Assembly: GCF_001854765.1 (NCBI RefSeq)
Contig: NZ_LJJE01000063.1
Coordinates: forward strand, 62,001 to 126,000
Reading direction: 5' to 3'
DNA length: 64,000 bases
Origin: Vibrio sonorensis
GTDB taxonomy: Bacteria; Pseudomonadota; Gammaproteobacteria; Enterobacterales; Vibrionaceae
The notes under the pieces are model-generated. The model did not search any database. It was given only the letters and a program-made list of their open reading frames with translations, and was not told where the DNA came from. Shown one piece after another: positions 56,606-64,000 of this stretch (position 1 is the stretch's first letter; each line of letters starts with the position of its first letter). The position numbers and the translations under genes are program-made.

Positions 56606-57307
56606 ATGAAGGCCGCGACAAGAGCAAACCATATATTGAGAGTGATTTCTGAGTTTGGTCAGGCATCGGTTGTTGATCTAACTGAAGAGTTAGGGGTTTC
56701 TCCAGAAACAATACGCCGAGATCTGAAAAAACTTGATAAATCGGGAGAGTTGATTCGCGTTCACGGCGGCGCGATAAAAAAGAAAAATGAAGATATCGGT
56801 ACATCATTCAACAAACGAGCTGGTCACAACGTGGGTGAGAAAAAATCATTAGTTGATGAGGTAATACCCTATATATATGAAGGTTCAGTTATCGGACTCG
56901 ATGCCAGTTCGTCGAGTTGGTTGGTCGCTCAGTCTCTACCAGATATAGAGTGTACGGTCGTTACTAACTCTCTTAATAATATTACAGCGTTGGCAAATAA
57001 AACAAAGGTAACCATTATTAGTCTCGGTGGTGTTTTTTCCGAAAAATATAAAGCGTTTTATGGAAGAATTCCACAAAAGACATTATCAGAGCTGACTTTG
57101 GATATTTGTATTATATCTTGTGAAGGTTTTGATGAAATTACCGGAGTTTGGGATTCAAACGAATATAATTATGAAATTAAAAAAACACTAATTTCATCAT
57201 CTAGACAAACAATTTTAATGGCGGATAAAAATAAGTATAAGAAAAAAAGCCTAATTAAAATATGTGAATTAAAAGAAATTGATACTTTAATTACAAATAA
57301 AGACTAA
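56606..57307 (+). CDS. fucR: DeoR-family regulator of the fucose operon
   Basis: 233 residues. N-terminal HTH ILRVISEFGQASVVDLTEELGVSPETIRRDLKKL, then the DeoRC sugar-phosphate sensor domain starting at VIGLDASSSSW. It is first in the fuc cluster, 73 bases before fucP. The last third of the gene is AT-rich compared with its neighbours. In E. coli FucR responds to fuculose 1-phosphate. Confidence 0.88.
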   Translation: MKAATRANHILRVISEFGQASVVDLTEELGVSPETIRRDLKKLDKSGELIRVHGGAIKKKNEDIGTSFNKRAGHNVGEKKSLVDEVIPYIYEGSVIGLDASSSSWLVAQSLPDIECTVVTNSLNNITALANKTKVTIISLGGVFSEKYKAFYGRIPQKTLSELTLDICIISCEGFDEITGVWDSNEYNYEIKKTLISSSRQTILMADKNKYKKKSLIKICELKEIDTLITNKD

Positions 57308-57380
57308 AAACTATATCCAATAGCTATTAACTTCACATCACACTTCGTGAAGTGGGGTTCCCTACATCAAGGAAAATATA

Positions 57381-58685
57381 ATGACAGATATATCAGTAAA
57401 CAATAGAGAAGGTATCGAGGAAAGTAGTCGAGTGATACCGAAATCGATTCTTATCCCCTTTGTATTATTGACCTCATGCTTCGCATTATGGGGCCTAGCA
57501 AATAATATGACAGACGTTCTTATTGCTCAGTTTAGAAAAGTATTTACGCTGACGGATATGCAATCTGGATTGGTGCAAACAGCATTTTACGGCGCATACT
57601 TTGTCCTTGCATTACCAGCGGCTATTTTCATTCAACGATTTAGTTATAAAGCAGGGGTTTTACTTGGGTTGGGCTTGTTTGCTTCTGGTGCATTATTGTT
57701 TTATCCCGCGGCACAAATGATGGAATACATGCCGTTTTTAATGGCGTTATTTGTTCTCGCTGGTGGACTGTCCATATTAGAAACAAGCGCAAACCCGTAC
57801 ATAATTGCAATGGGGCCGCAAGAAACCGCAACGCGCCGACTTAATATTGCACAAGCGTTTAATCCAGTGGGTTCAATTACGGGTGTTTTGATCGGAAAGT
57901 TCTATATTTTGTCCCAACTAAATCCTGCTACAGACACTGAGAGAACAGCGATGTCCGCAACTGAGCTTGGGGCAATTCAATCCGCTGAACTTAACGCGGT
58001 AATGATGCCCTATCTTGCGGTGGCTGCTGTCATTGTCATTGTTTGGCTAGCCATCGCCTTTACAAAAATGCCACAAGCGAAAGAACAAGTCATTGCGAGT
58101 AACAACGACAGTTCTCTTTCAGCAACCTTTGCGCGTTTAGCCAAGAAAAAGCACTTTGTACGCGGAGTTATTGGTCAGTTCTTCTACGTTGGGGCGCAAA
58201 TTTGCTGCTGGTCTTGGACTATCCGATATGTGATGACTCAAGTCGGCGGAAGTGAAGCTGAAGCGTCAAACTTCTTGCTTGCTTCTATTGTGGTGTTCAG
58301 TGCATTCCGATTTATTTGTGTTGGTCTTATGAAGTACATCGCACCTGAAAAACTATTGGCTGCTTTAGCGTTTGTCGCAGCTGCATTGGTGTTGGTGCTA
58401 ATGACCATTGGAGGCGAAGCCGGTGCTTATGCACTGATAGGTATCTCTGCTTGTATGTCTTTGATGTTCCCTACTATTTTCGGACTTTCCCTTCAGGATT
58501 TAGGCTCTGACTCTAAGTTTGGTGGCAGTTGCTTAATCATGGCAATTCTAGGTGGCGCAGTTCTCACCGCGTTAATGGGGCAACTGTCTGATTCCTTCGG
58601 TATTCAAGCGGCCTTTGTGATTCCGTTCATCGGCTTTATCTACTTAGTTTATTTCGGCCTTAAAGGCTACAAAATTGAAAAATAA
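57381..58685 (+). CDS. fucP: L-fucose:proton symporter
   Basis: 434 residues, AAGGAAA upstream. A 12-helix MFS transporter. [24 protein letters not shown] and [15 protein letters not shown] are the FHS/FucP motifs; an Asp in the first helix pair (NNMTDVL) is expected to carry the proton. It imports L-fucose and is the first structural gene of the cluster. Confidence 0.95.
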   Translation: MTDISVNNREGIEESSRVIPKSILIPFVLLTSCFALWGLANNMTDVLIAQFRKVFTLTDMQSGLVQTAFYGAYFVLALPAAIFIQRFSYKAGVLLGLGLFASGALLFYPAAQMMEYMPFLMALFVLAGGLSILETSANPYIIAMGPQETATRRLNIAQAFNPVGSITGVLIGKFYILSQLNPATDTERTAMSATELGAIQSAELNAVMMPYLAVAAVIVIVWLAIAFTKMPQAKEQVIASNNDSSLSATFARLAKKKHFVRGVIGQFFYVGAQICCWSWTIRYVMTQVGGSEAEASNFLLASIVVFSAFRFICVGLMKYIAPEKLLAALAFVAAALVLVLMTIGGEAGAYALIGISACMSLMFPTIFGLSLQDLGSDSKFGGSCLIMAILGGAVLTALMGQLSDSFGIQAAFVIPFIGFIYLVYFGLKGYKIEK

Positions 58686-58710
58686 TGAGTTCAACTACGA
58701 GAGAAATATT

Positions 58711-60459
58711 ATGAGTAACTTAGTTAAAATTGGTATCCGTCCAACCATCGACGGTCGTCAAATGGGCGTTCGCGAGTCTCTCGAAGACCAAACCATGGGT
58801 ATGGCAAAAAGAGCGGCAAAGTTCATCGAAGAGAATATTCGCCATGCTAACGGGGAAAACGTGGAATGTGTTATCGCAGACTCTTGTATTGGCGGTGTGG
58901 CGGAATCAGCAGCGACTGCGGATAAGTTCAAACGTGAAAATGTTGGACTAGTGTTAACGGTAACCCCTTGCTGGTGTTACGGCACAGAAACGATTGATAT
59001 GGACCCTCATACACCAAAAGCAATTTGGGGCTTTAATGGTACTGAGCGCCCGGGCGCTGTATATCTAGCTGCCGCAATGGCTGGTCACTCTCAAGTTGGT
59101 CTTCCTGCTTTCTCTATCTACGGTAAGGAAGTACAAGACGCAGGTGATGAAACTATCCCAACTGACGTACGAGACAAAATCTTACGTTTCTGTCGTGCTG
59201 GTCTAGCTGTCGCAACGATGAGAGGTAAGTCTTACCTATCAATGGGTAGCGTTTCAATGGGCATCGCAGGTTCAGTGGTTAACCCAGAATTCTTCCAAAA
59301 ATATCTAGGTATGCGCAATGAATACGTTGATATGACAGAGATCAAACGTCGTATTGACCGAGAAGTTTACGACAAAGAAGAGTTTGAACTAGCGATGTCG
59401 TGGGTTAAAAAGTACTGCAAAGAGGGGAAAGACTACAACGGCACACCATTCTCAGAAGAACGCAAAGCAGAAGACTGGGAAACCGTGGTTAAGATGACCA
59501 TGATCATGCGTGATCTGATGCAAGGAAACCCAAAACTCGCCGAACTTGGTTTTGGTGAAGAAGCAATGGGTCGCAATGCAATCTTGGGTGGTTTCCAAGG
59601 TCAACGCCACTGGACGGATCACCTACCAAATGGTGACTTTTCTGAAGCCATTCTTAACTCATCATTTGATTGGAACGGCATTCGAGAGCCTATTTGTATC
59701 GCAACAGAAAATGACGCGCTTAATGGCGTTAACATGATGTTTGGTAAGTTACTAACAGGTGAAGCGCAAGTGTTCCATGATGTTCGCACTTACTGGTCTG
59801 AAGACGCAGTTGAGCGTGTGACTGGCACTCGTCCTGAATCCGGTTTTCTTCACCTAGTTAACTCAGGCTCAGCAGCGCTTGACGGCGCTGGAAAAGCGAA
59901 AGATGAAGATGGTAAACCAGCAATGAAACCTCACTGGGAGCTCACGCAACAAGATGTGGAAGCGTCACTTGAAGCCACTAAGTGGTGCCCTGCGATAGAG
60001 GAGTACTTCCGTGGGGGCGGTTTTTCATCTCAGTTCTTAACTGAAGGTGGTATGAAATTTACCATGCACCGAGTGAATATCATAGATGGTTTGGGTCCTG
60101 TACTTCAGATTGCGGAAGGTCACTCTATCGAGCTACCTGAAGACGTTCATCACATTCTGAATGAGCGCACAAACGCAACATGGCCTACGACTTGGTTCGT
60201 TCCTCGACTAACGGGTGAAGGCGCGTTTAAGTCAGTCTACGATGTTATGGCGAACTGGGGTGCAAACCACTGTGTGATCACATCAGGCCACGTTGGTGCT
60301 GACCTGATTGCTCTGGCAGCAATGCTACGAATCCCAGTATCCATGCATAACGTCGATAGCAAAGACGTGTTCCGCCCACATACATGGTCTGCATTTGGTC
60401 AAGATGTTGAAGGTCAAGACTATCGCGCTTGTCAAAACTTCGGCCCTATCTACAAGTAA
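58711..60459 (+). CDS. fucI: L-fucose isomerase
   Basis: 582 residues from ATG 58711; an in-frame start 36 bases upstream lies at the fucP stop. Length and sequence follow E. coli FucI (591): [51 protein letters not shown] and [11 protein letters not shown]. It turns L-fucose into L-fuculose and needs Mn2+. It is 53 bases before fucK. Confidence 0.96.
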   Translation: MSNLVKIGIRPTIDGRQMGVRESLEDQTMGMAKRAAKFIEENIRHANGENVECVIADSCIGGVAESAATADKFKRENVGLVLTVTPCWCYGTETIDMDPHTPKAIWGFNGTERPGAVYLAAAMAGHSQVGLPAFSIYGKEVQDAGDETIPTDVRDKILRFCRAGLAVATMRGKSYLSMGSVSMGIAGSVVNPEFFQKYLGMRNEYVDMTEIKRRIDREVYDKEEFELAMSWVKKYCKEGKDYNGTPFSEERKAEDWETVVKMTMIMRDLMQGNPKLAELGFGEEAMGRNAILGGFQGQRHWTDHLPNGDFSEAILNSSFDWNGIREPICIATENDALNGVNMMFGKLLTGEAQVFHDVRTYWSEDAVERVTGTRPESGFLHLVNSGSAALDGAGKAKDEDGKPAMKPHWELTQQDVEASLEATKWCPAIEEYFRGGGFSSQFLTEGGMKFTMHRVNIIDGLGPVLQIAEGHSIELPEDVHHILNERTNATWPTTWFVPRLTGEGAFKSVYDVMANWGANHCVITSGHVGADLIALAAMLRIPVSMHNVDSKDVFRPHTWSAFGQDVEGQDYRACQNFGPIYK

Positions 60460-60512
60460 AAAACGTTGTCGTATACCCGTCCATTAGGGCGGGTATCTCT
60501 AAGGAATAATCT

Positions 60513-61958
60513 ATGTCTATTGTCATTATCTTAGATTGTGGTGCAACTAACGTACGTTCGATCGCTGTCAATGAACAGGGTGACATTGTCGCGTCTCACT
60601 ACATTGCTAATGAGACTTTGCAAACAGGCACTCAACACGTTTGGGATTTTCAACAAATTTGGCGAAAATTGGTGGAGTGTTGTCATAAAGTGACGGCTCA
60701 AATCAACGCGAACGACATTGTTGCTGTCTCAGTGACGACATTTGGTGTAGATGGCGCTCCATTTGATAAAAACGGACAGCAGATCTACCCAGTCATCTCT
60801 TGGAAGTGTTCTCGCACCGCCCCTATGATGGAAAAAGTGGCCAAAGAATTTGACCGCGGTGAGCTGTATAAAGTGAACGGCATCGGCGACTATTCGTTCA
60901 ACACCCTATTTAAGCTGAAATGGCTAAAAGAGAATGAACCCGACGTCTATGCTCGCATGGATAAATGGGTATTCATCTCATCTATGATTACTCATCAACT
61001 TACTGGTGAGTTCACAACAGACCGCACTATGGCCGGAACGTCAATGTTAACTGAGTTGGACAGCGGAGACTGGCACCAAGAAGCCTTAGGTTATCTGTGC
61101 CTAACTCCTGACCATTTCCCACCTTTGGTGGATGCGGGTGAGAAGGTTGGCTCTCTGCGTGAAGATATCGCCTACTTGTTGGGTATTCCAAAGGATATTC
61201 CAGTGATATCGGCGGGGCATGATACCCAATTTGCATTGTTTGGTTCAGGTGCAAAAGAGAACCAACCCTTTTTAAGCTCTGGGACTTGGGAAATATTGAT
61301 GGCCCGCTCCCCGAAGCCAAGCTTAGATTCAAGCTATCTTGAACAGGGCATGACAACCGAGTTAGATGCAAAACCTGGTATATACAATCCAGCAATTCAA
61401 TGGCTATCTAGCGCGGTAATGGAATGGGTCGCGAAGACCTTCTTCATCGATGTGATTAATCAAGACAACAAATATGCGGTAATGGTTGCAGAAGGCGAAG
61501 CGGCACCGCTTGGCTGCAATGGAACCACATTTGATCCCGCTTTTTTATTGGATGGTGAGCAAAAAGGCCACGGCGCACTTCAGGGGCTTTCGATCAACAC
61601 CACTCGCGGCGAAATCTATCGCGCGGCACTTGAGGGGCTAGCTTTTGAATTGGCTCGTAGCTTAAAAACGTTATCTGAGATTAGTGGATTTCGTCCAGAA
61701 GGCTTGATGGTGGTCGGCGGTGGTTCAAAGAACACGTTGTGGAATCAAATTCGAGCAGATGTATTAGGACTGCCGATTTATGTCGTTGACCAACCTGAAT
61801 CAACCGTAACAGGTGCGGCAATGTTTGCTTTTGCAGGCGCTGGGGTGTTCCCGGATGCAGATGCAGCACAAGATGCAATGAAACCATCCTATACCCTTGT
61901 TAACCCAGGGAAAAACTACGCCCAGTACCAAACCATTATGGAGAACAGACATGCTTAA
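60513..61958 (+). CDS. fucK: L-fuculokinase
   Basis: 481 residues of the FGGY family: [20 protein letters not shown] at the start, [16 protein letters not shown], and [28 protein letters not shown] at the ATP side. It phosphorylates L-fuculose to the 1-phosphate. The fucU start lies 8 bases inside its end. Confidence 0.94.
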   Translation: MSIVIILDCGATNVRSIAVNEQGDIVASHYIANETLQTGTQHVWDFQQIWRKLVECCHKVTAQINANDIVAVSVTTFGVDGAPFDKNGQQIYPVISWKCSRTAPMMEKVAKEFDRGELYKVNGIGDYSFNTLFKLKWLKENEPDVYARMDKWVFISSMITHQLTGEFTTDRTMAGTSMLTELDSGDWHQEALGYLCLTPDHFPPLVDAGEKVGSLREDIAYLLGIPKDIPVISAGHDTQFALFGSGAKENQPFLSSGTWEILMARSPKPSLDSSYLEQGMTTELDAKPGIYNPAIQWLSSAVMEWVAKTFFIDVINQDNKYAVMVAEGEAAPLGCNGTTFDPAFLLDGEQKGHGALQGLSINTTRGEIYRAALEGLAFELARSLKTLSEISGFRPEGLMVVGGGSKNTLWNQIRADVLGLPIYVVDQPESTVTGAAMFAFAGAGVFPDADAAQDAMKPSYTLVNPGKNYAQYQTIMENRHA

Positions 61959-62394
61959 AGGTATTCACCCAGCAATTAGCCCAGAGTTACTGTCGGTATT
62001 GAGCCGCATGGGGCATGGAGACGAGATTCTCTTTTCAGATGCTCATTTTCCCGCAGAAACGTTTGGCAAGAATATCGTCCTAAGAGCGGACGGGCTAGGT
62101 ATTGACACTTTGCTCACTGGAGTCATGCAGCTTTTCGAGTTAGACCAGTACGTCACTCACCCTTTAGTCATGATGGAAGCCGTAGCTGGTGATCAATTGG
62201 ACCCATCAGTAGAAGAAAAGTACATCGCTGCAATTTGCTCTACAGGGGCTGAGCCGCCGGCCATAGAGAGGATGGAGCGCTTTGAATTTTATCAACGTGT
62301 TGAGCAGTGTTTTGCCGTCGTAGTCACCGGAGAAACGGCGAAATACGGGAACATTATTTTAAAGAAAGGCGTAACGCCAGTTAGAGGAAATTGA
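61951..62394 (+). CDS. fucU: L-fucose mutarotase
   Basis: 147 residues from ATG 61951, GGAGA upstream. [39 protein letters not shown] carries the His and Asp of the RbsD/FucU mutarotase. It interconverts alpha- and beta-L-fucose and feeds the isomerase. It overlaps fucK by 8 bases and ends one base before fucA. Confidence 0.95.
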   Translation: MLKGIHPAISPELLSVLSRMGHGDEILFSDAHFPAETFGKNIVLRADGLGIDTLLTGVMQLFELDQYVTHPLVMMEAVAGDQLDPSVEEKYIAAICSTGAEPPAIERMERFEFYQRVEQCFAVVVTGETAKYGNIILKKGVTPVRGN

Positions 62395-62395
62395 G

Positions 62396-63049
62396 ATGTC
62401 GGTAGAAAGATCCAAATTAGCACTAGAAATCATAGAAACCTGCCTAGAAATGAACCGCCTTGGATTGAATCAAGGCACTGCAGGTAATGTTTCTGTCCGT
62501 TATGAAAGAGGTATGTTGATCACCCCAACTGGTATCGAGTATGACAAGCTAACACCAAACCATATTGTTTATGTAACCGAAGATGGTGAGTTTGAAGAGG
62601 GTAAAATTCCGTCAAGTGAATGGGCGTTTCATATGACGTGCTACAAGGCGAGGAATGACTGTCAAGCGGTGGTCCACAACCACGCGATTAACAGTGCTGC
62701 TGTCTCAATCTTAAATCGTCCAATTCCGGCTATTCACTATATGGTTGCCGCGTCTGGCACAAATGAAATCCCGTGTGTCCCGTATGCCACTTTTGGTAGC
62801 CCTGCACTCGCTGGTTATGTTGAACAGGGTATTAAGAAAAGCAAATCGATTCTATTACAACACCACGGGATGATTACGGTGGGAGACAGCCTTAAGAAAG
62901 CGTTGTGGCTAGCGCATGAGACAGAAGTACTAGCAGAACTCTACCTCAAATGTTTGGCAGTGCAAAAAGAGGTGCCAGTGTTACCAGAACAGGAAATGAA
63001 CCACGTGTTAGACAAGTTCAAGACCTATGGTCTGCGAGTTGAGAAATAA
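62396..63049 (+). CDS. fucA: L-fuculose-phosphate aldolase
   Basis: 217 residues, class II aldolase. Zinc residues visible: Glu75 (SSEWAFH), His94 and His96 (VVHNHAINS) and His157 (LLQHHG). It splits fuculose 1-phosphate into dihydroxyacetone phosphate and L-lactaldehyde. It is followed by a terminator-like hairpin before fucO. Confidence 0.95.
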   Translation: MSVERSKLALEIIETCLEMNRLGLNQGTAGNVSVRYERGMLITPTGIEYDKLTPNHIVYVTEDGEFEEGKIPSSEWAFHMTCYKARNDCQAVVHNHAINSAAVSILNRPIPAIHYMVAASGTNEIPCVPYATFGSPALAGYVEQGIKKSKSILLQHHGMITVGDSLKKALWLAHETEVLAELYLKCLAVQKEVPVLPEQEMNHVLDKFKTYGLRVEK

Positions 63050-63063
63050 TCCATAAAACATAG

Positions 63064-63087
63064 AGCCTGTTTCGATACAGGCTTTTT
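63064..63087 (+). terminator. Terminator-like hairpin between fucA and fucO
   Basis: AGCCTGT-TTCGAT-ACAGGCT with TTTT following. A true stop here would split the operon; partial read-through or a separate fucO promoter are both possible. Confidence 0.75.
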
Positions 63088-63116
63088 AATTTTTTATCAG
63101 AGTTTGAGGTAATACT

Positions 63117-64000
63117 ATGTCAACTTTTTCACTTAATTTGCCAAAGTTAACACTGTCTGGAGTCGGTGCAGTAGCAGAGTCCATCGCGGTTTTAGAGAGA
63201 AAATCAGTTAACAAACCCATGATTGTGACAGACAAAAACTTACTGGACTTAGGCGTACTAGATTCATTGTTTGCTGAGCTAGACAAGAAGGGATTTGATT
63301 ACTCGATTTTTGACAAAGTAACGCCAAACCCAACGGCGTCGTTGGTTAGAGAGGGTGTCAAATTTTACGACCGTTCAAGTTGCGATAGCTTTATCGCGGT
63401 AGGCGGTGGCAGTCCAATAGATTGTGCTAAAGCAATTCGCATAATGGTATCCAATGACGGTGACATTTGTGACTATGCGGGGGTAGGTCTAGTAGAAAAT
63501 GATGGAGAGTTCTTTGTTGCGATTAACACTACAGCAGGGACTGCCGCTGAAATGACGTCAAACTCAGTGATAACTGATGAAGAAAAACAGATAAAGATGG
63601 TGTTGGTCGATCCTAAGCAAATTCCTGATGTATCCGTTAACGACCCTTCGTTAATGGTCGGTTTACCAGCGTCAGTAACGGCAGCGACTGGTATGGATGC
63701 GTTAACTCATGCCATTGAGTCTATTGTTACGCCGGGAGCACATCGTCTGACTCTTCCAACAGCTTTAGAGGCGGTAAGACTAATTAGTGAATGGCTTCCT
63801 GTTGCTGTAAAAGATGGACAAAACATTGAAGCTAGAGCAGCGCTTGCGGATGCGCAGTTTTTAGCGGGTATGTCTTTTAACTCTGCGGGCCTCGGTGCTG
63901 TTCACGCGCTAGCACACCAACCAGGTGCAACGCACAACCTACCTCATGGTGTGTGTAACGCTATATTGTTACCCATTGTTTGTGAGTTTAATGCTGAAGC
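63117..64000 (+). CDS. fucO: Iron-dependent alcohol dehydrogenase, lactaldehyde reductase (partial)
   Basis: Starts at ATG 63117 with GAGGT upstream and runs off the right edge after about 294 residues. The group-III alcohol dehydrogenase fold is clear: AVGGGSPIDCAKAI for NAD(P) binding, TTAGTAAEM, and all four iron ligands at their family positions, Asp194, His198, His263 and His277. In the fuc setting it should reduce L-lactaldehyde to 1,2-propanediol. Sequence alone also fits other members such as EutG or AdhB, so the substrate comes from context. Confidence 0.85.
   Translation, partial: MSTFSLNLPKLTLSGVGAVAESIAVLERKSVNKPMIVTDKNLLDLGVLDSLFAELDKKGFDYSIFDKVTPNPTASLVREGVKFYDRSSCDSFIAVGGGSPIDCAKAIRIMVSNDGDICDYAGVGLVENDGEFFVAINTTAGTAAEMTSNSVITDEEKQIKMVLVDPKQIPDVSVNDPSLMVGLPASVTAATGMDALTHAIESIVTPGAHRLTLPTALEAVRLISEWLPVAVKDGQNIEARAALADAQFLAGMSFNSAGLGAVHALAHQPGATHNLPHGVCNAILLPIVCEFNAE

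Noticed and set aside
61027..61395. 122-codon minus-strand frame inside fucK
   Set aside because: Antisense shadow of a clearly conserved kinase gene with no signals of its own.
1..64000. CRISPR array, insertion sequence, tRNA, rRNA or phage genes
   Set aside because: No spaced direct repeats, transposase motifs, tRNA cloverleaf or phage structural genes were recognised on reading.

Overview
The window reads as a stretch of a Vibrio (Vibrionaceae) chromosome. Supporting signs are moderate G+C, a VesB-type trypsin-like protease with a GlyGly-CTERM tail, a two-repeat small protein resembling Vibrio-specific families, a VF530-like protein and the zwf-pgl-gnd operon. From memory that operon lies on chromosome 2 in other vibrios, so chromosome 2 is an inference. 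No rRNA, tRNA, insertion sequence, phage, integron attC or CRISPR array was recognised.

Layout. 1-6 kb: end of an SDR-like gene, a membrane protein, an AT-rich gap, the secreted protease, a frameshifted exported amidohydrolase, an alpha/beta hydrolase behind a near-consensus LexA box, and a frameshifted YaiI gene. 6-14.2 kb: a chemoreceptor, a frameshifted SatD-like gene, a stand-alone HPr, trhO, and a eukaryote-type class I ribonucleotide reductase operon (nrdA-nrdB-glutaredoxin) with Fur-like and NrdR-like sites. 14.3-31.3 kb: OmpA-like porin, arfB, several small regulator/target pairs with visible operators (HxlR, MarR-DmeF, LysR-alkylsulfatase), small membrane proteins, YiiM, a quinone-reductase-like flavoprotein, a GDPD-fold protein lacking catalytic residues, an AlkD-like protein and a TauE-like transporter. 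31.3-39.4 kb: aldehyde dehydrogenase divergent from an AcoR-like sigma-54 activator, two tiny genes, then gnd, pgl and zwf. 40-52.4 kb: a large HD-GYP sensor, PHP phosphatase, cytochrome b562, DUF2946 plus PepSY membrane protein, a betaine-type binding protein coupled to a membrane GGDEF-EAL protein, and a LysR/hydrolase pair. 52.4-56.2 kb: a putative lipoprotein carrying an AraC-type HTH domain, an auxiliary trpS behind a leader peptide with tandem Trp codons and a transcription attenuator, a VF530-like protein and a DEAD-box helicase. 56.6-64 kb: a complete L-fucose operon (fucR, fucP, fucI, fucK, fucU, fucA, fucO) running off the right edge.

Twelve apparent frameshifts in ten genes, nearly all consistent with a single missing base and often in a short homopolymer, hit even zwf. 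I think many are sequence errors rather than real pseudogenes, but they are annotated as broken because that is what the sequence shows. The most interesting signals are the trpS attenuator, the lipoprotein with an AraC-type domain, the LexA box before a hydrolase gene, the binding-protein/c-di-GMP pair, and the eukaryote-type ribonucleotide reductase with a Glu at the first metal-ligand position.
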